In this document: positions 51,814-62,164 of the stretch, in pieces
How the letters are laid out: the number at the start of each line of letters is the position of its first letter
How positions within the stretch are numbered: position 1 is the first letter of the stretch
NCBI RefSeq assembly: GCF_000283155.1
Contig: NW_004454156.1
Location: forward strand, 34,803,498 to 34,867,497
DNA from: Ceratotherium simum simum
Taxonomy: Eukaryota > Chordata > Mammalia > Perissodactyla > Rhinocerotidae
Length of the DNA: 64,000 nucleotides
Direction: 5' to 3'
Made by a program: the position numbers and the translations under genes
Notes under the pieces: generated by a model
Databases searched by the model: none
Seen by the model: only the letters and a program-made list of their open reading frames with translations
Told to the model about the DNA's origin: nothing

Positions 51814-51889
51814 CCATCACTACCATCACCACCACCACCTCCTTCCCCACAACCTTCGCTGTTACCACCACCATCACCACCACCACATC
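51814..51889 (+). repeat. (CCA/TCA)n trinucleotide tract
   Basis: Two blocks of CAC/ATC triplets (51814-51839 and 51863-51888) are separated by 'ccttccccacaaccttcgct'. Confidence 0.85.
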
Positions 51890-52058
51890 TGAACAACTTC
51901 AATCCTGACCTTTACCTCTTCGATTCTTTTAATTCTCCTGTCAACTTCTTCATTTGTAAATTTATCCTTTATAAAGAAGAAGAATGAACAGTATTATTAT
52001 TTTATTTTAAGAATTTTTATCTGTTTTCTTCATAAATAAGTTAGAAGCTCAAGATCTA
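51890..52058. other. No recognisable feature
   Basis: AT-rich spacer between simple repeats. Confidence 0.45.
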
Positions 52059-52136
52059 CCTCTATCTATGTATCTATCTATGTATCTCTATCTGTCTGTC
52101 TATCTATCTATCTATCTAACTATCTATCTCCCTATC
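52059..52136 (+). repeat. (TATC)n tetranucleotide microsatellite
   Basis: About 19 TATC-type units, five of them consecutive and perfect at 52100-52118, with TGTC and TAAC variants. Confidence 0.93.
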
Positions 52137-52454
52137 ATTTTCTATTTTTGGTTGTATTTCTGTGACTCTTCCCTTTTTCTTTTCCTTCATCCCTCCACCC
52201 CAACTTGCAGTTGGCTTAGAGCTCAGAGCCTAAAGGTGACTGACGCAGCCCCTTAGACTATGAAGATACTTCCAGTTGTCCTAGTAGAGAGAGCAAACCT
52301 TTCCTATTTGGAAACAGCATGGTGAAGAACAACTAAATTTTTTATCTTTTTGTGGGAAAAGGAGTACATCTCTTTATTCAAAGTCAAAAGTTTTTAAAAT
52401 AGAAGAAGGCAGTAAATCCGAACCTTTGGTCAGCATGTTGTCACATTGTCACGT
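52137..52454. other. No recognisable feature
   Basis: Unique sequence with no repeat signature. Confidence 0.45.
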
Positions 52455-52502
52455 GATGTGCACATTGTCAACATCCAGTAAATGCTTGTTGAATTCAATT
52501 TG
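52455..52502 (+). repeat. L2 3' terminus fragment
   Basis: The text 'acatccagtaaatgcttgtt' followed by 'gaattcaa' is the L2 end. It is preceded by a local 'cacattgtca' direct repeat (52442 and 52461). Confidence 0.6.
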
Positions 52503-52664
52503 TGTTGGCTTTTGGGCAGGAAAGGAATTAAATCCACAGTCCCTTGGGCAGCCATCTTTATTCTCAATCTCTTTTCAGGTCACACTTCTAATCTCTCCCG
52601 CTCTTTCCTTTTGTCCTTCATCAAAATTTATGACTCTGATGCTGACGTAAAATTGACCATTAAT

Positions 52665-52885
52665 GTTTGGAATCCATTGGGTAGACTAGGGTTTAAATCC
52701 CAACTCCATGAATGACTAACCTGAAAAAAACATCATTTAACTTCTTTGTCCTTAGTTCTCTCAGCTGTTCCATGGGAATCACTGCTCTACAAGAAATGTT
52801 GTGGAAATTGAACGAAATAAGGTCTATACAGTAGCTCCCAGAGTGTCCAGCCCATCATAGGTGTGTGCTCGGTACATGTACATTT
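52665..52885 (+). repeat. MIR SINE, sense, diverged
   Basis: The text 'agggtttaaatcccaactcc' (head) and 'catcatttaacttctttgtc' (core), then tail 'tcataggtgtgtgctcggta', is in order. Confidence 0.75.
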
Positions 52886-53214
52886 CCTTGGAAAATCACC
52901 TCCCTCTCTCTGCAGAGTCCATTTCTGGTACAGCCAAAGGATGCCTGGGCTGCATGCTCTTGGGGATCAACTCTCCCTCTACCATCAACTTATCATTACA
53001 ATGCTCAGCCATTAGGAGAATCTGATAATTGAATCAGGGAAGTGTGACATAGGCAGACCAGGAGGCAGAATTCCCCTGTGAATTTTCTTTCCCTTTATTC
53101 AAAGCGAGAAAGCTATGAGACAACCCATCTCCACAGATGGGGATGGTTCCCACAGCTTGGTGATACTTGGAGAAGCAGCCACAGGGCTGGAAGCCCCATG
53201 CCGGAGGGAAGAGG
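52886..53214. other. No recognisable feature
   Basis: Unique sequence between two MIR copies. Confidence 0.45.
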
Positions 53215-53412
53215 ATGAAGAGAGGGAGTCCTGAACCTGACTCCCACCTCTGTGTCTGTTAGATGTGTGACTTTGGGCAACTTACTTAATCTCTCAGCTC
53301 CTCAGTTTCCTCACCTGCAACACGGGGATCCTAAAACAGATTCTGCATGTTGTTCTGAGGATAAAATAAAAACGTTTGGCTCATAGGAGGATGCTCAGTA
53401 GATGTTGTTTTT
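53215..53412 (+). repeat. MIR SINE, sense
   Basis: Core 'gtgtgactttgggcaactta' then 'cctcagtttcctcacctgca' and tail 'gatgctcagtagatgttgtt' are present. Confidence 0.88.
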
Positions 53413-55384
53413 CTTCTCTTTCTGCCCTCTCTACCCTCTCTTTCCTTTTGCAGATTTTCTTTACTCTGTATTTCCTCTTCCCCCCAGGCTTTGTGATACA
53501 GATTTTGAGAAATGCTGGCTGCTCACGGGTGGCTTGTATGGGACCTGAAGTTGTTAGAAGATGGCACTAAAAAATCCAATAACTGATAAATGTTTGATTG
53601 CATCAATAAGAACAACAACACAATTATTTGGGATCATTATTAAATTGTGAAATCAAATGAAGCCAAAATAATAACAACTGCACTGAAAGTCAGCAGACAG
53701 ATACATCCTCTAACTTGTTTGAAAACACACCCTTGTTTATTATTGATGCTCGTTCATGCAGTTATTAAAAAGAAGACCTGCAAACCGACAATCCTAATAA
53801 TGGTGATAAATCTTCTCGACACCGAGGGCTCTCGCTCTGTTTTAATTGAAGGGAAGCTATGGAAGTGTTTTCCCTCATTTGAAAAAAAAATCTTCCTTTT
53901 TTCTCAGGCCATCTGTCTGGCTATTAAAATCCCATCAGCTTCATTGCGAGAACGCTTACTTCCCCCACGCCTGCCTTCCCAAAGGGGGCTCTTAGAGCCA
54001 ACTAGTTCACGATGGCTTGGGCCCCTCCAAAGGGAAGCATGCTGCTCTCGAGGCTTCCTTTGAGGCATCTGTCTTTCTTTCCTGGTCTCCCCATTCATGG
54101 CTGCATGGACTCTGTGATTTATTTCCAGGCTTCCACATTAATACCCAGAAATTAGTTTATATCTTTAATAATGTGTTGATTTGTTTAACTATTTAAGAAA
54201 TAACTGTCTCTTCTCAGCGGTCTAGGCTTTAATGAGACAGTGCTGGATCTTCAGGATAAACACGCTTGGGGCAAAGTTTAATGCTTCAAGTTCAGAGCTT
54301 GCTGTATAGATGGAGCGAGGGGGCGGGGGCCCAAGAAACAAAGTGGTTGAGTCAGGAACAAAGGCAGGGAAGGAAATACCTGTGTTTCTCCGTTCTGACC
54401 CAATGCCTGGATTGCTAACCCTTGAGACACTCGGGCTTGTGTGTCGCATTATTCCAAACCCTTCCTATATCCTCTCAAATCCTTTCTGCCATTACTGTCA
54501 CAAAAGACCGTCATTACTGTTATTACAAGGCTGACTTTCCTCTCCCTGACCCCAGGCACAATCATTAATGAGAAATCTCATAGCTTCTTCCAAGCAAGTA
54601 TTTTCACACAAGAGGCAAATCCCTCTATGTTTGAAAGACTCTAGGGTGGAGAAAGAAATCCTCTCACCTCTGGTAGATGCAGAGGAAAGAGCTAATTCCT
54701 CTTGCTTTGGTGGTCTCAGGAAGGGGCATCTCCCAAAGACCCTGCAGGAAAACAAAGGGAAAACCCTCCAGGTCAAGCAAGTGTGTCGACTGAGAGGTGG
54801 GCTGACGACCTCTGTCTCCCTGCGCTGTAGTCCACATCACTGTCCTGTCTAGATGGAGGAAGGGGTCAAATTGTAACTCAGAGCTGAGGGCACCTGATGC
54901 TGCAGAAAGGCTCTTGGAGTCCAAGTGATTTCTGTGGCTTGGCCTCTGACCTTCTCTTTGGTCTCCATCCCAGTGCCCCTTTATCACCGAAAGAAAAAAG
55001 CTGATGAGTAATGGGGATGGAGGGACACCAGTCTCTCCATCTCTGTCAACCCTGGGGGATGGCTTATTAGTCAGAATGGTGCTTTTGCCAAGTGAGTGAT
55101 GGGCCATTGTGGTATCTGAGATGAATTTAGTTGGTATAGGGATGGACATTTAAACAGATTTAAGCTGAGCATTTCTAATGTGTCAAAAATTTAACTAGTG
55201 CATTAAGCCAGTGATTCCTTGGATATTATTGCTTAGGATGAGGCTAATACAAGATCAAGTGAAAGATACTTGTTCGATTAATAACAATTTAGGTGGTACC
55301 TGGATATGGCAAAAATAACGAAAGTGGTACTCAAATGACTGAAAGGGGGGAAATCTCGATTTAAAACAACATTAACGATCTTTT
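53413..55384. other. Largest repeat-free block (about 2 kb)
   Basis: No mobile element is recognised between two MIRs. A 138-codon plus frame (53647-54063) and a 161-codon minus frame (54664-55149) occur without known domains. Sequence near 53740-53900 is AT-rich but complex. The size of the gap in so repeat-dense a window makes it the best place to look for conserved noncoding DNA or an unrecognised exon. Confidence 0.4.
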
Positions 55385-55596
55385 GAGCTCCTACTCTCTG
55401 TGCAAATCTTCTATACAGATTATTTAAATTTCTATAACACACTGCTTGATAAGCATTATTATTGCTGTTTGCTGTGGCAGCCAAGAAACGGTGGTTCAGT
55501 AAGATTAATCACCCCGCCTGAGGATGCCGAGCTGGTTGGGATTCAAACTCAGGCCCGTCTGATGCCCCAACAGGGCTCTTTCTGCTGGATCATGCT
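55385..55596 (-). repeat. MIR SINE, antisense
   Basis: The text 'tgagctcctactctctgtgc' then 'ggttgggattcaaactcagg' and 'gctctttctgctggatcatg' is inverted MIR. The plus 127-codon frame (55400-55783) starts inside it and is not a gene. Confidence 0.78.
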
Positions 55597-56504
55597 GCTC
55601 AATCAATTCGGGAGGAAACTAGGGCAGGAAGTGGTTGGGTTCAAGGGAAATGTGTGGTCTCAGGCTGCTCTGGTGTGCGGTCCTGACGCCTGGCCTGTAA
55701 TTTTAGCCCGAGTCCTGGCCACAGGCTTTGTGGCCCCGTGGTTCAGCCCACAGATATTCACAGCCCTGCCTGTAGTTCCCTGAGCTCTCCGGGTCTCCGT
55801 GAGTTCTCCTTCGGGCTGTGTTTCCAGGGCTGGAAGGGAGTGTCTGTCCCTGCCTAGGGGCAGTCAGGCACCTCTCTGCGTTCTGCTCTGCTTCTCTTCC
55901 CTCCGACCAACTGTCACGGACCCTCCGGCTCTAGTGTTCCATCTGCTCTGAGAGTGGACTGCCCCTGTGCCCAGGCATCTTCTTCTCTCCCGGTGGCCTC
56001 TGCCCATCCTTTCCATGCTCTCGCCCCTCCCCCTGCTAACCTCCTTATGCTGAGCTTCTGCCTCCCATCATCTTTCTTCCCACCCCGTCTCTTGCTCTCC
56101 TGAGGCTTGAAAAGCCACTGACTTAGCCATGGGGTGGGGGCGGGTTCCTTTTCTTCTCACACTCTTTCCCTCTCATCAGCCACCCCACCCATTCTGCCTC
56201 TGGCCACATCCTTGTAACTCTGGCACCGGGTACAGTGGCCACTGAGGCCCGTGGGGAAGCCTGAAAGGCACAGTGTTCTCAAGCTGGAGGGGAGGCCCTT
56301 TGAAACAGACCTTCCGGGCCGGGTTCTTCTGTTCTCCTGTGAACTTGGTTCTCGGGGGAGGGAGTCAACTATTCCAGGGCCAAGGCTGGGAGAGCTGCCT
56401 GTTCTCTGAGCTGCCGCTTCCATGGCAAGCCGACACTCAAACCAATTTATTCCTCTCTTCCTCCATCTGTCTCGCCATCCTTTCTCCCTTTCCTCCTTTT
56501 CTTT
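55597..56504. other. GC-rich repeat-free stretch of about 900 bases
   Basis: The G-rich run 'ggggtgggggcggg' lies at 56131-56144. A 138-codon minus frame (56157-56573) has no known domain. No repeat is recognised. Confidence 0.4.
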
Positions 56505-56692
56505 AAAAAATTTTGCTGAGGGCCCACTATGTGCCATAGTGACTTCACTCTGACGAACTGGCCAGTCCCCCATCTGTTAATCAAGTGCCCCTGTTTGCCA
56601 GGCACTGTGCCAGCCAATGGGGCACAGAGGCAAATCTGACCTTCCCTGTCTCAGGGGCCTTACTCCCTGGTTGAGGAGACAAAGACTGGAAA
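56505..56692 (-). repeat. Antisense L2 3' ends, probably two fragments
   Basis: The text 'tgagggcccactatgtgcca' (56517) and 'tttgccaggcactgtgccag' (56594) are two inverted tail starts 75 bases apart. The second continues with 'ggcacagaggcaaatctgac'. Confidence 0.68.
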
Positions 56693-57232
56693 AGAGAGAA
56701 GTACAAGAGAACATAAGACCTTCACACCCATCTGAACTGGCAGGGGCAGCTCATGCCCAAGGATGGAGCATCTTTGGCTTTTGCAGCCCGAGGGGAAAAG
56801 GCGAGAGTTGCCACCTGGCTTCTGGCTTTGATCAGCCCCCTGTCCGTCCCTTCACCGTGTCAAAACAAACACTGCAGAATGCCAAGATGCCAAGACAATA
56901 GAAACAGGTTCCTGCCACAGCCCACCCCAGCTATGAAGCCCATCTCTAAGTAGATGATCCTCCTGTCAGAGAAAATCCTCTGCTTCTCAGTGCTGTCTCA
57001 GAGCTCTCTTTTGCCAAATCCTGCTGCCCTTTCATGTGACTTTGTGGGACAGAAAGAGAAGCTGGGAGCTCACTCAAGGGTATCAGCAGAGACGTAAACT
57101 GGGAGGAAGGGGGATAAAGAGACCCAGGAGTGCAGTCGGCCCTGCCCCAAGGTGGGATTGCACCTGCCTTGAGAGAGGCAGCCGCAGGGCACGTGGTCCA
57201 GAGGGGGATGTTTGGCATGGTGTGATGGCCAA
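56693..57232. other. No recognisable feature
   Basis: Unique sequence. The 94-codon plus frame (56617-56901) begins in the L2 and has no domain. Confidence 0.45.
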
Positions 57233-57315
57233 GTCCTTCATTTCTACAAGCATTTCTGAGCTCCTACTATGTGCCAGGATCTGTGCTAGAGGCTTGAGGC
57301 TCTGCACTAAGTGCT
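57233..57315 (-). repeat. L2 3' end, antisense
   Basis: The text 'tctacaagcatttctgagct' then 'cctactatgtgccaggatct' is the inverted L2 end. Confidence 0.72.
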
Positions 57316-57317
57316 GG

Positions 57318-57436
57318 CCTGAGGCCGGGGCACATGGGTCTAGTCCCAGCGCAGTTGCTATGGCGCTGGCTGAGTCCTTTCCTTCCCTGGGCCTCAAGGT
57401 GAGAGTCTGGACTAGAGAAGCTCCCTGGATGCACTG
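57318..57436 (+). repeat. MIR3-type SINE, 5' part of a split copy
   Basis: The text 'gagtcctttccttccctggg' then 'cctcaaggtgagagtctgga' and 'ctagagaagctccctgg' leads into the MIR3-type end, which is completed at 57893. Confidence 0.55.
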
Positions 57437-57892
57437 CTAGTTGCCTTGCTTCAACCTGGAAGAAAGATTATATTTTGCAGACCTCCTTATAGCTAATGTG
57501 TGATCACGTGACAAACTTCTGGCCAATAAGACCAAAGCCCAAATGTTGTGTGGTATCTTAAGGAAACCTCCTTAAGAACCATGTGACAGATGTCCTTTGC
57601 CTTATTCTCTTTGCGCTATTCTCCACCTTGATGCCTGGAATCTGAAGGCGGTGGCTGGAGCTCTGGCAGCCCTAAGGACTGTGAGGTAGAAGGCCGCACT
57701 ATAAGGAGGATGGAGCAAGGAGCTGGCAGGAGCCTGCATTGCTAACCAGTTTGTGGAACCTCTAGACTAACCTTGTACTTCATGTCTCCAGATTGGTTTA
57801 CTTGAGAGAGAATAAACTTTTTGTCTTATTTAAGCCATCATTAATTTTATTTTTCTGTTACCTGAGTTAAATCTAATCCTTCCTGATACAAG
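57437..57892 (+). mobile_element. Unclassified ancient LTR-like repeat inserted in a MIR3-type SINE, copy 3 of 3
   Basis: The text 'cacgtgacaaacttctggcc' then 'aataagaccaaagcc' near the start, 'gagaataaactttttgtctt' then 'atttaagcc' near the end, and terminus 'ttcctgatacaagg' give the same plan as the copies at 11.7 and 14.6 kb. AATAAA lies at 57811-57816. No coding sequence is attached, as in a solitary LTR. Confidence 0.6.
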
Positions 57893-57936
57893 GTCTAAAA
57901 TCCCTTCCAGGTGTACCATTCTGAGGTTGTGACAAT
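57893..57936 (+). repeat. MIR3-type 3' tail, completion of the split copy
   Basis: The text 'ctaaaatcccttccaggtgt' followed by 'accattctgaggttg' is the MIR3-type end. Confidence 0.6.
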
Positions 57937-57963
57937 AGGGATTCTTTAAGCATTCACTTCCTG

Positions 57964-58475
57964 TGCCAGGCAGAATAATGGCCGGCCAAAGATGGCTACA
58001 ACCCAGTTCCCGTCACCTGTGGATATGTTACCTTGCGTGGCAAAGGGGAATTAAGGTTGCAGATAGAATTAAGGTTGCTGATCAGCTAACCTTAAGATAG
58101 GGAGAGTATCCTGGCTTATCCAGGGGACCCAAGGTAATCACAGGGCTCCTTAAAGGTGAAGAAGGGAGGCAGAAGAGTCAGGGTCAGAGGGATGCAGCTT
58201 GAGAAAGACTCTGACACCGCTGACTTTGAAGGTGGAGGAAGGGGCCACTGGCCAAGGAAAGTGGGCCACCTCTAGAAGCTGGAAAAGGCAAGGACACAGA
58301 TTGTTCCCTAGAGCCTCCGGAAGGAACACAGTCCTGATGTTACCTGGATGTCTCCAAGGTGTCAGTGAGACGAAGTTCAGACTTCCGACCTCCAGAATTG
58401 TAAGATAATAAGTCTGTTGTTTTAAGCCATTAAGTTTGTGGTCATTTATTGCAGCAGCAAGAGGAAACTAACACA
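57964..58475 (+). mobile_element. MLT1-family solitary LTR (ERVL-MaLR), nearly complete
   Basis: It follows the MLT1 plan: 'atatgttaccttgcgtggca', 'aatcacagggctccttaaag', 'gaggaaggggccactggcca', 'gcctccggaaggaacacagt' and terminal 'ttgttttaagccattaagtt' then 'aggaaactaacaca'. It is about 510 bases long, one whole LTR. There is no internal retroviral sequence on either side, so it is a solo LTR left by recombination. A 69-codon frame inside it is meaningless. Confidence 0.93.
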
Positions 58476-58689
58476 GTCCCTCTGTTTCCCGCTGGTAAAG
58501 AGAGAATCGTGATGAAGCTCACGTGGTGGAGTGCTGTGTGGCTGAAGGAAGGGCACATACGTGTGCGCCCAACACACAGGAGACCCTCAAACAACCAAAG
58601 CTCTTGGGGAAAGTCATCCCTTCCTGTCACACCGCTCGTCACCACCTTTAGCCACAAATAATATTAGCTGAGGCATACTGATACGAAGT
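58476..58689. other. No recognisable feature
   Basis: Unique spacer. The 70- and 71-codon frames on opposite strands mostly cover the LTR junction. Confidence 0.45.
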
Positions 58690-58857
58690 GCTCAGGACTG
58701 AACTCACGGATTTACCAAATTCACGCGCGCTGAGTGTATGCAGGGCCTGGGAGCAAGGTCGTCATCCTTATCTTAGAGGCAAGGAGACGGGCCCGGTCTG
58801 CCAGTGGCACAGGTAGAATTTAGATCATGTCCACCAGAGCCCATTGCCCACGCTCCA
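58690..58857 (-). repeat. MIR SINE, antisense, diverged
   Basis: The text 'cacgcgcgctgagtgtatgc' then 'tatcttagaggcaaggagac' and 'tggcacaggtagaatttaga' follows the inverted core and head. Confidence 0.6.
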
Positions 58858-58861
58858 AAGG

Positions 58862-59030
58862 CTTGCTTCTCAAAGTGTGGTCTGCAGACCTGGGGCATCA
58901 GCCTCACCTGGGACCTAGAAACAGTGTCTCAGCCCCCACCTGGACCCCCGCATCAGCATCTGCAGTTCAACCAGATCCCAGGTGATTAGTGTATGCATTC
59001 AAGTTTCAGAAGTGCTGCTTTAGAACAAGT
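58862..59030 (-). mobile_element. MER5A, antisense, nearly complete
   Basis: The text 'gcttctcaaagtgtggtctg' (inverted right end), 'catcagcctcacctgggacc' and 'agatcccaggtgattagtgt' and left end 'caagtttcagaagtgctgct' match MER5A from end to end. It is about 170 bases. Confidence 0.87.
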
Positions 59031-59094
59031 GCTCGGCTCTCTCCTTGACCTCACCCTTTTGGGGGCAGCCTCAGGTGATTTCATTTCCTTTGTT

Positions 59095-59330
59095 TGCTTT
59101 GGACCTTTTTCTTCCTTTCGCCTCTACTTGGCAAACTCCTGTTCATCCTCCAAAACCCACTGCAGAGGGTACTTCCTTAGGAGCCCTTTCCTGACCTCCC
59201 CAAGTAGAGTCGCTCCCTTGTCTGGTCCTTACACACGCCTTAATCAGTGCCTGAGCTCCCTGGTAACAGTCTCAGTACATGCCTGTCTCTTCTAGGCTTT
59301 GATGTCCTTCAGAGCGGGGGCTTGTCTTCT
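59095..59330 (+). repeat. L2 LINE 3' fragment, sense
   Basis: The text 'aaactcctgttcatcctcca' then 'cttaggagccctttcctgac' and 'tccttcagagcgggggcttg' follows L2 3' order. It meets an antisense copy directly. Confidence 0.7.
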
Positions 59331-59331
59331 G

Positions 59332-59590
59332 TCAGCCAACACACATTTAATAAGCATCTACTATGTGCTGGGTGCGGATCTCAGTCCTAGGGCTATGGCA
59401 GTAAACAAGACAGACAAGGGTCCTGGTCTCATAAACCTTATGTTTTGATCCAAGAGAAATAATATACACTGTAGACAAACAAATTCAGAGGGCATGAAAT
59501 GCAATGAAGAAAATAAAACAGGCAAGAGACTAGGAAGAGGGTGGGTGATGTGAGCCGGGGGTCAGGGCAGACCCCCTGTCAGGACCTGAC
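59332..59590 (-). repeat. L2 LINE 3' end, antisense
   Basis: The text 'atttaataagcatctactat' then 'gtgctgggtgcggatctcag' and 'ggcagtaaacaagacagaca' is inverted L2. Later text 'gcaatgaagaaaataaaaca' continues it. Confidence 0.82.
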
Positions 59591-60604
59591 TTGTTTCTGT
59601 GCCCCACGAACTGTATAGAGCCTGACTTGTAGCAAACGTCCAAAAACTGTCACATTGGATCAGATCTGGCCATTCTCCCAAGTCCAACTGCGTGCCTTTA
59701 AGTTCATATCCTTTCTGAGCAATTGCTGGGCAATTTTTTTCCGACCCAGAAAACTTCTGAAATTTCCCTCTTCTCTATGAAGTCTTTTGAGGTAAAAACT
59801 AAAAGCAGAGAAACCCCCTGTTCTCCAGCAATAGCCCGCCACTCTCTCTTCAGCCAGCACCAACAATGTGGACTGTCTCCCTGGCGCCTGCCATTTAGTT
59901 ATTGAATAAAGCGCACCACGTGGTCTGCACGACGGGGTGCACTTCCCGCACGGGGGTCAAGGTCAGAAATGTCAACCTCTGAAAGAGAAGCTGAGAGGGA
60001 GGCATAAAATGGGTGAGAGTCTTTCTCTGGAAAAGCAACAACTTACCCTAGAGATGCTCCGTAAAAGGGAGCGGGTGAGGCTAGCCTTCCAGCCGAATCT
60101 TATCAGAGCACTGCTCGGGAGCGTTGGCTCTTTGTGCATTTATTTTCAGAGGCACAGCTTAATTCACTCTGTGAGCTGCTACACTCTGCCTGGGCTGGTT
60201 ACGTTTTCAGCCATCAGAAGACAAAGGCTCCGCCTGTAATTTGCCATTGGTGGAGAGGAGCGTTTGCAGACTCACTCGCCTACGGAGGCCAGAGGAAGGC
60301 CAAGGAGCAAAGCAGGTGTAAGAGACTTGGGAGCGGCGGGGACTTTGGGGACCTGCAGAGCACCTGCCACACCTGAAGGGGAACATCTGTTGCCCAGGTC
60401 CTGCTAATTGTTGCCAAGCAGGAGTGGGCCCAGGGTTACAAAAATCTGATGTTTTTTACCAAGGGAAGCCAAAAATAGGGATTTTTAGAGAAAAGTTCCC
60501 AATTTGTAGAACCTTTGAGGGCCAAACCCAACTCACTTGCAGGCCACTGTTTGCAACTGCTAGTAAGATCAATAATTAATACACTGCTGATAAGGAGAGC
60601 ACCT
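59591..60604. other. Repeat-free block with E-box and nuclear-receptor-type motifs
   Basis: The 10-base palindrome ACCACGTGGT (59915-59924) contains a canonical CACGTG E-box. Thirty-two bases later TCAAGGTCA (59957-59965) is a perfect SF-1/ERR-type half-site. A GATA core (CTTATC) lies at 60098-60103. The 100- and 80-codon plus frames across this block have no known domain. Motif function is inference. Confidence 0.4.
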
Positions 60605-60835
60605 GGCATTTATTGAGTGCTTACTGTATACCGGCATCTTGCTAAGCACTTTGCATGGAGCTTCTTACTGAAATTTCACAACCAACTCACGAGTGAGATA
60701 CCATTTTACACATGAGAAATTGACTTAGAGAGGTGAAATTTCTTGTCTAAGGTCACATAGCTGGTACGCAACAGGGTTGGGATTTGAACCCAGACTGTTG
60801 GATGCCAGAGCTGACACGAACTCCAGGCCTGGCTA
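60605..60835 (-). repeat. MIR SINE, antisense, nearly full length
   Basis: The text 'ggcatttattgagtgcttac', 'ttgctaagcactttgcatgg', 'ctaaggtcacatagctggta' and 'ttgggatttgaacccagact' is inverted MIR in full order. Confidence 0.9.
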
Positions 60836-60924
60836 GAGTATAATGCATACTTTCATTTTGATGGTGCTAGGAAAAATCTGAGATTAAATATGCATCATCA
60901 TCTCAGATGCAAAGCTTTGTAAAA

Positions 60925-61016
60925 TATTCATTCATCCATTTATTCATTCAACAAACACTGGTTGAGCACCCACTATATGCCAGGCACTGGGCTGGGCTCT
61001 GGGGACGCAGGTGTGG
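60925..61016 (-). repeat. L2 3' end, antisense
   Basis: The text 'ttcattcatccatttattca' then 'ttcaacaaacactggttgag' and 'atgccaggcactgggctggg' is a clear inverted L2 end. Confidence 0.87.
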
Positions 61017-61079
61017 AATCCTTCTATCCAAGATGAAAAGTACCTTCTTCTCCCCGCAAGCATCTCCTGTTTGCTCTGT

Positions 61080-61650
61080 CTCAGTGAAGGTCACTCACTG
61101 TCACACTTACTCAATACAAGCGACAGTGCCCAGGCCCTGTGGGTCCTCTGGTGTCAGTCCCCTGTCCTGGGTCAGCTGCCTCGTCACTCGCCAGACTGTG
61201 CAATCCTCTCCTTACTGGACTCCCTGCTCTGTCTTCCTCTTCCTCCCATGTCTCCTTCACACGGCTTTCTCAGCCATCCTCCTAAAATGCAAATCTGGTC
61301 ATGTCATTCCCTTCTCAAAATTCTCCTCTCTGGCCTCTTTATGCAGTAGAACCACCCCTCCATGATGCGGTCTCTGCCCAACATCATAACCCAGTGCTAA
61401 TACCTTCCCCTACCTCCCCTCCCACGCCCGGTCCTCCAGCAAGACTGGAAACCTTGTGTGGTCCAGGCTCTCTCGCGCCTCTTCCTGGGACAATCTCCCC
61501 ACCCCTGTGTGTGCCTGCTTGTGTCCCTGTATCCCCCACGAGAGCTTAAACTCCTTGAGGGAGGGGCTGTGTCTTCTCACCTTTGGAAACCCGGAGCCTA
61601 GGACGGTACCTGGTAAATAGCAGTAATGCAATAAATTTTGTTGAAGAAGT
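61080..61650 (+). mobile_element. L2 LINE ORF2 3' part to terminus, sense
   Basis: The text 'tcctccttactggactccctg'-like phrase near 61208, 'tgcaaatctggtcatgtcat', 'gagcttaaactccttgaggg' and 'tagcagtaatgcaataaatt' gives L2 order to the 3' end. The 152-, 112- and 82-codon frames around 60907-61549 read this dead LINE. Confidence 0.75.
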
Positions 61651-62164
61651 GGACAAGGGAACTCATGGTCCAGAGGTGGAGGCAGAAATGGAGACAAGCG
61701 CAGAGAAGACAGAAGCTGCTGTGTTAGAGGTGTGAGTGGATGCTGTGGAAGGAAAGAGGGAGGGCATGGAAGCCAGGTGGGAGGCGGCAGAGGTGTTGGG
61801 GAAAGTGTCCACTCAGCAACGTCCTGAAGACAAGCAGAATGTGGCCGGGAAGGGCCCTCTAGGCAGAGGGCGGGGGAGAGGGAATACGTGAATTCACCTC
61901 CTCCCCCTCCAGGAACTATAAGGAGAGGGGTGTCCGTGCGTTTGGAGGCATCCTTCTGTTTTCAAAGCAGTGAGACAATCTGACAGCCCCTCCACTTTTC
62001 CCCCTCTGCCCTGGGTAAGGAGCATATCCTAATTTAATCTTCAAACTTTTAAAGACTTCATCATGCCTGGAGTACAAAGGGCAATTTCTGTTCAGCCTTG
62101 CCTTCAACTTCTCCAAGAAATTTATTTATAGATTTGGGAGTCAGGGGAAAATTGTGAATACAGT
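61651..62164. other. No recognisable feature
   Basis: Purine-rich to 61.9 kb, then AT-rich. No repeat or gene is recognised. Confidence 0.45.

Noticed and set aside
57964..58475. Possibility that the MLT1 LTR marks an endogenous retrovirus with genes
   Set aside because: Only one LTR is present and neither flank shows gag, pol or env-like sequence. It is a solitary LTR.
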